Below are positions 8,179-12,607 of a stretch of DNA of 12,607 nt, piece after piece. Position 1 is the stretch's first letter, and each line of letters begins with the position of its first letter. Origin of the DNA: CAYTID01 sp964437735. GTDB taxonomy: Bacteria; Bacteroidota; Ignavibacteria; UBA10030; BY39. The notes beneath the pieces are model-generated. The model worked only from the letters and a program-made list of their open reading frames with translations. It made no database searches and was not told where the DNA came from. A program made the translations under genes and the position numbers. Location: positions 1 to 12,607 of the forward strand of contig CAYTID010000067.1 in NCBI GenBank assembly GCA_964437735.1, in the 5' to 3' direction.

Positions 8179-9084
8179 ATGCCTTCTTATACAATAATTA
8201 TTGTCACGCACAATTCAGCAAATGTGATCGAGGAATGTTTGTCTGCATTAGCCAATCAGGAGCGCGACATACAATCCCGGATTATTGTGATTGACAATAA
8301 TTCTTCCGACTCGACACGAAAAATTTGTGAAACCATGTTCCCGTCTTTAAAAGTGATTTACAATAGGAAAAATATTGGTTTTGCGGCTGCTGTAAATCAA
8401 GCATCAGAGTTTGTTGATACGGATTATTTAATTTTATTGAATCCGGATGTAATAACGGATAAAAAGTTTCTTGGCTGTGTTGATGGCTTTTTACTTGAGA
8501 ATACTGAAGCTGATATTATCGGTGTTCAATTGATGGATAGCAAGTGGCGGCCGGAGAGGTCATGCTGGAAAAAACCAAGTTATATCTCATTAATATTTGA
8601 AACATTTCTGCCGTATAAATTGTCAGTGAAATTGATGACTACATCAACCCGCACAGTATCTGAAGCTGATGCCGTAACGGGCGCCTGCATGATTATTAGG
8701 AGCAACCTTTTTAACAACTTTAACGGTTTTGATGAAAGGTTTTTTATGTATTATGAGGACATCGATTTTTGTTTGAGGGCTAAAGACGCCGGATATAAAG
8801 TATTTTACAATCCTCTTATTCGGGCAGTTCATCATAGCGCAGACAGTTCCAGGCAAAACAAGCAACTTTTTTTTATTAATATTTATTTCAGTAAATTGAA
8901 ATATTTAAAAAAATATTATTCAAAACGCTATTTTAAAATAGCCTGTTTATTTATAGTTGCTGGAATACTATTTAAATCTGTTGTCTATATGATAGCTGGC
9001 TTATTGCTGTTTAATAAAGAATTGCGCCGGTTATCTGAATATCATATATTTGTTTTAAAAAACATCTTGAGATCGGAAAAATAA
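8179..9084 (+). CDS. GT2 family glycosyltransferase (rhamnosyltransferase-like) with C-terminal membrane segment
   Basis: A 301-aa family 2 glycosyltransferase expected to act on lipid-linked glycan at the inner face of the cytoplasmic membrane. Motifs in order are YTIIIVTHNS (4-13), VIDNNSSDS (37-45), NIGFAAAVNQA (65-75), LLNPDV (86-91, the DXD-equivalent site), VTGACMIIR (166-174), GFDERFFMYYEDIDFCLR with the acidic pair E193-D194, and AVHHSA (216-221). The LNPD and YYEDIDFCLR signature is typical of WbbL-like rhamnosyltransferases. The donor is therefore plausibly an activated deoxysugar, but this is not proven. Residues about 253-278 are strongly hydrophobic and probably membrane-inserted. 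It begins with ATG five bases after the preceding stop. A weak AGGA just upstream is the nearest thing to a ribosome binding site. Confidence 0.9.
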   Translation: MPSYTIIIVTHNSANVIEECLSALANQERDIQSRIIVIDNNSSDSTRKICETMFPSLKVIYNRKNIGFAAAVNQASEFVDTDYLILLNPDVITDKKFLGCVDGFLLENTEADIIGVQLMDSKWRPERSCWKKPSYISLIFETFLPYKLSVKLMTTSTRTVSEADAVTGACMIIRSNLFNNFNGFDERFFMYYEDIDFCLRAKDAGYKVFYNPLIRAVHHSADSSRQNKQLFFINIYFSKLKYLKKYYSKRYFKIACLFIVAGILFKSVVYMIAGLLLFNKELRRLSEYHIFVLKNILRSEK

Positions 9085-9090
9085 ATACAA

Positions 9091-10098
9091 ATGTCGGAAA
9101 CCAATAACGACCGAACATTAGTTTCGATAATTGTCCCTGTAAAAAATAGTTCCTCTACGCTTGGTACATGTTTACAATCAATAAAAAAATCGGATTACAA
9201 GGACTATGAAATCATAGTTGTTGATGATCATTCAACGGATCAAAGTTGCGACATAGCCCGAGAATTCGGATGTAACCTGATTCATTTAATAGATGGCCAT
9301 GGCGCCAATCATGCACGGAATCTTGGAGCAAAGAATGCGAAAGGCGAAGTGCTTGTATTTATTGATTCCGATATTGTTGTTAACAGGAACTCGATTCGGA
9401 TAATCGTCGATGCGTTGAGGGATGACTTGGATGCAGTTGTCGGGGTTTATACTGCAAAACACAGGAACGAAAATTTATTAAGTCAATACAAAAATTTATG
9501 GATCCGTTTTTCATATCTGAAAAGTTCCCCTGCAATAGATTGGTTATTTGGGGCTGTTTCGGGGATTAAAAAAAATATTTTTCTGGAAATCGGCGGATTT
9601 AACGTCAATTTATTAGCGAAACACGGAAATGATGATATTGAGCTCGGTAAACGGTTTTCGCGTGCAAAAGCAAACATTGCTTTAAATGTGGATTTGGAAG
9701 TAGAGCATCTGAAACATTATTCCTTAAGGACTTTCATCAAGAACGAATTCAATCGAAGCATGGGGTTTGCGAAACTTTCAATGGATTTAGGAGAAACAGC
9801 AAGCTCTTTAAAAAAAGGTTTCGTAAACGTGTATCCCGTATTTGTAATTTCAACGATTGTCGTCATCATTCTTGCCTTGCTTGTGATACTAAGTTTATCA
9901 GGCTTAATTTCGCATTGGATTGCTCTTGGCTGTTTTATTTTTTATTTACTGATAAATATCAGATTTTTAAATTATCTTGAACAGGTTCGAGGTCTTTTTT
10001 CAATGTTTGCGATGATACCAATTTTATTGGTTGATCATTTGGTTTGTTCTATAGGGAGCGTGTTGGGACTTTTGAAGGGTCTTTTTAAAATAAAATAA
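9091..10098 (+). CDS. GT2 family glycosyltransferase with C-terminal transmembrane domain
   Basis: A 335-aa membrane-bound family 2 glycosyltransferase and the last gene of the + strand operon. The catalytic part shows VSIIVPVKNS (11-20), IVVDDHSTD (42-50), GANHARNLGA (71-80), VFIDSDIV with DSD at 92-94, FGAVSGIKKNIFLEIGGF (153-170) and HGNDDIELGKR (178-188), the counterpart of the ED-aspartate catalytic site. After about residue 245 three hydrophobic segments follow (roughly 247-269, 273-291 and 302-325), a layout shared by GT2 enzymes that act on polyprenyl-linked substrates. It starts six bases after the preceding gene, with no Shine-Dalgarno sequence. Its stop codon lies one base from the stop codon of the convergent gene, so there is no room for a terminator between them. 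The sugar donor is unknown. Confidence 0.9.
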   Translation: MSETNNDRTLVSIIVPVKNSSSTLGTCLQSIKKSDYKDYEIIVVDDHSTDQSCDIAREFGCNLIHLIDGHGANHARNLGAKNAKGEVLVFIDSDIVVNRNSIRIIVDALRDDLDAVVGVYTAKHRNENLLSQYKNLWIRFSYLKSSPAIDWLFGAVSGIKKNIFLEIGGFNVNLLAKHGNDDIELGKRFSRAKANIALNVDLEVEHLKHYSLRTFIKNEFNRSMGFAKLSMDLGETASSLKKGFVNVYPVFVISTIVVIILALLVILSLSGLISHWIALGCFIFYLLINIRFLNYLEQVRGLFSMFAMIPILLVDHLVCSIGSVLGLLKGLFKIK

Positions 10099-10099
10099 T

Positions 10100-12076
10100 C
10101 TATCTATGCTTATCCTTGTCTTTCATTGATAATTTACTTGTTATTTTTTTCCGTATTGTTATAATTTGTTCGTCGTCAGGATGGAATGTAAGATATTGGT
10201 CGAGATATTTAATGGAGTTTCCGAAATCATTTAAATAATAGAAAGAAAAGGCCGCCTCGCGAAGCAGAACCGGATTACGGAATCCTAATTTAATCGCTTT
10301 CATGTAATAAAAGTTAGCCAGTTTATAATCCTTAAGCAGCATTAATGCTCCGCCCAAGTTTGCGAAACCGGTTATTCGTGTAGAATCGAGAGTGAGAGCT
10401 TTTTTATACATTTCAATTGCTTTTTCCAACTCTCCCCGATGCTGGTATTCAGCTCCCAGATTTATATAAACTCCGGGATTTCCGGTATTTGACTGAGCTG
10501 CTTTCTGCAGAACTCTGAAAGATTTATCAGTCTCATTTAATTTTGTGTAAATAACTGAAATATTCCCTAATAATCTGGGATTATTAGGATCCAATTCGAT
10601 GTATTTTTCAAAATAATTTTTCGCTTCATTGTAATTCTGCTTCGACCAAAAATAACTTCCGATAGCTTCGTAATATTCCAATCTGGATACATGTCCAAGG
10701 AAATAAGGAGAATCTAATAATTTTATACGGGCAAAATGTTTATCCTTATCGGAATTTATTCCAACCCATGAAACCCAATGAAAAAAACTCAATGCTGCCA
10801 CAAGCACAAGGGTGTACTTATATCCAATAGCAGTATGATGTTTAGAGAGTAAATAAATACTTAAGAATATCAACGGTAAAAAGAAGCTTGAGATAAAATC
10901 CCAGTCGCGCGCCATACCGAGAGCAAAAAAAACAACATATGTAAAAAATAAACCGGATAAGGTAGAAACCGAAAGAAAAATAAAAACAGGGTTTTTAAAA
11001 TCTACGAGTTTATAAAATATAACCAGAATAACAAGAACAACGATCAGACTAAAAGGCGCAATTAACAGATTTGCATTCAACCAATCAACCAGATGTGCAA
11101 TAGAAAAGATCGAATAAGGAAAGTAAGCATCTGATGACCACAAAGGTAAAAAATTCCAGAGACTTCCTTCGGCGAACTTTTCTATATCAAAAGCGATATT
11201 TTCTATATTCAGCAAAAGGACAACAGTCAAAATCAATATAGTCAATCCTATTATGAACAAGTTTTCGATCTTTTGATGTTTCCACTTGTATATTATTAGC
11301 ACTATTACACAAGGCAGGAGAGCGATACTAACAACATGTAACCCAATCATAATAACAAACAAAACAACAGGGATGGATATATGCATATTTCTTTCTAATG
11401 TATACCAGCCGGTCACAAGAAAACCTGCGATTGTAATATATAACAACGTGTAATTTTCAACATAACCGAAAAAAAACTGACTGCCTGCGCCAAAAAGCAA
11501 CAAAGAGCTTAAAAAGAATTTCTCTGTCTTTGAAACTAATAACAACCTTACCAAAAGAAAATTAATCGTTAGAAAAATAACGCCGGAAACCAATCCGATT
11601 ATTTGAATAATCTTTTCAGGTTCGGTGATGCCGAAATTAAAAAACAGAGATTTTAAGATCTGTAATATTGACCAGGTAAGAGATTGACGGTTAAATCTAT
11701 GGGGTAGCGGTTCACCTAGCTCTATTCCGGCGATTTCGCGTAAAAGCAACGCACCATCACCCAGTAAGTGCAATTTGGCCGTATAGAGTAAAGAGAAGAA
11801 GATGTATATTGAAAAAATAAAAGAAACGGCAAGGAAAAATAAAAAATTATTATTTATTTTATTAAATATTTCTCCAGCCTCATCATAAATTTTATTACAA
11901 ATTTTTGGAAAAAAAAACAAAAATACAGCTCCCCCTGTCAATACCAATAATAGCGGATTGTAAAATGCAAAAAAATGGAACCCCCAGTTAAAATGAGATG
12001 GTGCTATAGCTCCCCAAATGTGAAGCAGTACTAAAAGAATTGAGTATGCTATCAGTATATTCCGTGCTTTTGACAT
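10100..12076 (-). CDS. Polytopic membrane protein with C-terminal TPR array (possible GT-C-like)
   Basis: A 658-aa integral membrane protein. Residues 1 to about 440 contain around eleven or twelve hydrophobic segments. Between the early segments lies an extended loop with LLGDGALLLREI (104-115), and later come FFGYVENYT (202-210) and MARDWDFISSFF (388-399). This layout, with acidic motifs in a loop after an early helix, resembles GT-C fold lipid-sugar-dependent transferases, but I do not see a diagnostic family motif, so a transferase role is only a suggestion. Residues 465-637 form about five tetratricopeptide repeats, clearest at 535-566 (VYINLGAEYQHRGELEKAIEMYKKALTLDS region). A membrane domain plus TPR recalls TMTC-type O-mannosyltransferases. 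It is transcribed towards the polysaccharide operon from its own promoter region right of 12076; no Shine-Dalgarno sequence precedes its ATG. Confidence 0.85.
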   Translation of the reverse strand: MSKARNILIAYSILLVLLHIWGAIAPSHFNWGFHFFAFYNPLLLVLTGGAVFLFFFPKICNKIYDEAGEIFNKINNNFLFFLAVSFIFSIYIFFSLLYTAKLHLLGDGALLLREIAGIELGEPLPHRFNRQSLTWSILQILKSLFFNFGITEPEKIIQIIGLVSGVIFLTINFLLVRLLLVSKTEKFFLSSLLLFGAGSQFFFGYVENYTLLYITIAGFLVTGWYTLERNMHISIPVVLFVIMIGLHVVSIALLPCVIVLIIYKWKHQKIENLFIIGLTILILTVVLLLNIENIAFDIEKFAEGSLWNFLPLWSSDAYFPYSIFSIAHLVDWLNANLLIAPFSLIVVLVILVIFYKLVDFKNPVFIFLSVSTLSGLFFTYVVFFALGMARDWDFISSFFLPLIFLSIYLLSKHHTAIGYKYTLVLVAALSFFHWVSWVGINSDKDKHFARIKLLDSPYFLGHVSRLEYYEAIGSYFWSKQNYNEAKNYFEKYIELDPNNPRLLGNISVIYTKLNETDKSFRVLQKAAQSNTGNPGVYINLGAEYQHRGELEKAIEMYKKALTLDSTRITGFANLGGALMLLKDYKLANFYYMKAIKLGFRNPVLLREAAFSFYYLNDFGNSIKYLDQYLTFHPDDEQIITIRKKITSKLSMKDKDKHR

Positions 12077-12174
12077 TTATGAGGAAATATACTAAAGTCA
12101 GGTTAAATTATCTACATAAAATACTATGAATAATAATTTTTGTAATGACCTGAGGGACTCATATGTTTGAGAAT
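12077..12174. other. AT-rich intergenic region holding the presumed promoter of the leftward TPR gene
   Basis: No coding region or RNA gene is seen here. On the - strand the 30 bases before the ATG contain a TAGTATAT stretch that could serve as a -10 element, but I cannot find a matching -35 or a clear Bacteroidota-type TAnnTTTG element at proper spacing. The promoter is therefore inferred from position only: a tRNA terminator-like hairpin stands to the right, so the gene needs its own start of transcription. Confidence 0.35.
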
Positions 12175-12254
12175 AAACAAAAAAGCCCCGATATATCCGT
12201 GAGGCTTTTTAATCTTTTATTTTTGATTTTTCATATCTTTCGTGCCCCCAACGA
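12175..12254. repeat. 80-bp direct repeat, left copy (tRNA-Glu 3' end plus terminator)
   Basis: This segment matches 12395-12474 with two mismatches, both C here and T in the right copy (12214 and 12232). It covers the AAAAAGCC/GGCTTTTT hairpin, an AT-rich spacer and the bases corresponding to the 3' acceptor strand and start of the T arm of tRNA-Glu. The two copies are offset by exactly 220 bases. Similarity continues beyond the repeat after a 35-base interruption. Confidence 0.9.
12179..12210 (-). terminator. Rho-independent terminator, duplicated copy
   Basis: AAAAAGCC (12180-12187) pairs with GGCTTTTT (12203-12210) across a loop that itself contains the palindrome GATATATC. Read leftward, the stem is followed by a run of six T, as expected for a terminator of the tRNA strand. 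The A/T flanks could also end transcription coming from the left. It is an almost exact copy of the hairpin at 12399-12430 and would insulate the TPR gene from upstream leftward transcription. Confidence 0.75.
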
Positions 12255-12314
12255 TCCGCCTCTCCTAAGGAGTTCGTTGGACTGGCGGAGAACTCGTGTT
12301 CAAACTTGAAAAGA
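12241..12314 (-). pseudogene. Degenerate tRNA-Glu remnant interrupted by a 35-base insert
   Basis: On the - strand this segment contains the tRNA-Glu 3' acceptor strand and part of the T stem (12241-12254). A foreign 35-base block follows (12255-12289), and then a stretch (12290-12314) that resembles the T-stem 5' side, variable loop and anticodon arm of the intact tRNA-Glu at 12463-12535, including a TTTTCAAG-like anticodon loop with small indels. The D arm and the 5' acceptor strand are not recognisable, so no functional tRNA can form. It looks like a decayed tandem copy of the neighbouring gene. Confidence 0.75.
12255..12289. repeat. 35-bp hairpin-forming insert
   Basis: The block begins TCCGCC and ends GGCGGA, a perfect 6-bp terminal inverted repeat, and contains an inner CTCCT/AGGAG inverted repeat at 12262-12272. 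It replaces five bases (GATTC) of the tRNA-Glu T arm when compared with the intact copy. An internal TCGTTGG (12274-12280) is the inverse of CCAACGA (12248-12254) just outside the block. It resembles a short interspersed palindromic element, but only one copy is visible in this window. Confidence 0.6.
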
Positions 12315-12394
12315 CTTTCAAAAAATTGGGGAGTTAAGGTTTAAACAAAATAGGAAATCAAAAAAAGTCCGGACTTAAAGATATTGTGTATAGA
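12315..12394. other. AT-rich spacer between duplicated tRNA segments, with one short palindrome
   Basis: No gene or RNA is recognised. The only structure is a perfect 12-base palindrome, AAGTCCGGACTT, at 12365-12376. The region has no visible similarity to the tRNA-Glu 5' half, so the duplicated copy's upstream part has either decayed beyond recognition or was never copied. Confidence 0.4.
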
Positions 12395-12474
12395 AAACAA
12401 AAAAGCCCCGATATATCCGTGAGGCTTTTTAATTTTTTATTTTTGATTTTTTATATCTTTCGTGCCCCCAACGA
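12395..12474. repeat. 80-bp direct repeat, right copy
   Basis: This is the intact partner of 12175-12254, containing the tRNA-Glu terminator, the spacer and the last bases of the functional tRNA-Glu gene. The two copies differ at only two positions. Confidence 0.9.
12399..12430 (-). terminator. Rho-independent terminator of the tRNA-His/tRNA-Glu transcript
   Basis: AAAAAGCC (12400-12407) pairs with GGCTTTTT (12423-12430), with GATATATC in the loop. On the - strand it stands about 32 bases after the tRNA-Glu 3' end and is followed by six T, so it probably ends the leftward tRNA transcript. Confidence 0.8.
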
Positions 12475-12535
12475 GATTCGAACTCGTGTTCCAAGCTTGA
12501 AAAGCTCGTGTCCTAGGCCTCTAGACGATGGGGGC
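12463..12535 (-). tRNA. tRNA-Glu (anticodon UUC)
   Basis: The 73-base gene folds as a full cloverleaf. The acceptor GCCCCCA pairs with TGGGGGC; the D-arm region TCGTCTAGAGGCCTAGGAC is the usual bacterial tRNA-Glu form; the anticodon stem CGAGC/GCTTG encloses the loop TTTTCAA with anticodon TTC; and the T arm is ACGAG-TTCGAAT-CTCGT. The discriminator base is A and CCA is not encoded, so it must be added after transcription. The gene lies 18 bases downstream of tRNA-His on the same strand, which implies co-transcription. Confidence 0.97.
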
Positions 12536-12553
12536 GGTGTTAATTAATTTTTG

Positions 12554-12607
12554 GGTGTCCAGAGGGACTTGAACCCTCGACCTCCAGGGCCACAACCTGG
12601 CGTTCTA
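12554..12607 (-). tRNA. tRNA-His (anticodon GUG), 5' part cut off by the window edge
   Basis: The visible 3' portion, read on the - strand, has the anticodon stem CCAGG/CCTGG around the loop TTGTGGC with anticodon GTG, then the T arm GAGGG-TTCAAGT-CCCTC and the acceptor 3' strand TGGACAC. The discriminator is C73, the identity element expected for tRNA-His, which pairs with the extra G-1 that would lie outside the window. CCA is not encoded. The D arm and 5' acceptor strand are beyond the right edge. Confidence 0.95.

Noticed and set aside
12365..12376. A perfect 12-base palindrome, AAGTCCGGACTT, in the spacer between the tRNA segments, considered as an operator.
   Set aside because: It is a single short copy with no nearby promoter or gene start, so no regulatory role can be supported.
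1..12607. CRISPR arrays, transposases, toxin-antitoxin pairs or phage-defence genes.
   Set aside because: No spaced direct repeats, transposase motifs or defence-type domains are visible; apart from the tRNA region every long frame is accounted for by polysaccharide or membrane proteins.

Overview
The window looks like one end of a surface-polysaccharide (O-antigen or capsule type) biosynthesis and export locus from an AT-rich Gram-negative bacterium, followed by a convergent membrane-TPR gene and the downstream end of a tRNA cluster. Three things point to the Bacteroidota/Ignavibacteriota side of the FCB group: almost no gene has a recognisable Shine-Dalgarno sequence, the outer-membrane Wzi-like protein resembles the version common in those bacteria, and the tRNA genes do not encode CCA. 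This placement is an inference, not a match to a genome.

Positions 1-10098 hold nine genes, all on the + strand and separated by at most about 40 bases, so they are probably one operon whose promoter lies left of the window. In order they encode: a 5'-truncated ABC-2 permease (Wzm type); its ATPase (Wzt type, without the C-terminal glycan-binding domain); a Wzi-family outer-membrane beta-barrel; a small lipoprotein with a beta-sandwich-like C-terminal half; a 665-aa protein with two GT2 domains and an accessory C-terminal domain; a 722-aa GT2-GT4 fusion; a 199-aa protein of unknown function; and two further GT2 glycosyltransferases with C-terminal membrane segments. No initiating sugar-phosphate transferase, polymerase or Wzx flippase is visible. 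The module reads as an ABC-transporter-dependent pathway: several cytoplasmic transferase domains build the chain on a lipid carrier, Wzm/Wzt export it, and the Wzi-like barrel with its lipoprotein neighbour probably acts at the outer membrane.

Positions 10100-12076 (- strand) encode a 658-aa polytopic membrane protein with a C-terminal TPR array. Its stop codon lies one base from the stop of the last operon gene, so no terminator fits between them.

Positions 12077-12607 hold no protein gene. A leftward tRNA cluster ends here: tRNA-His(GUG), cut by the window edge, then tRNA-Glu(UUC), then a hairpin terminator. An 80-base segment covering that terminator and the tRNA-Glu 3' end recurs exactly 220 bases further left. 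There it continues into a broken tRNA-Glu remnant interrupted by a 35-base hairpin-forming insert. This is the clearest structural oddity in the window. The strongest biological leads are the Wzi/lipoprotein pair beside an ABC exporter and the unassigned 199-aa protein inside the glycosyltransferase run.
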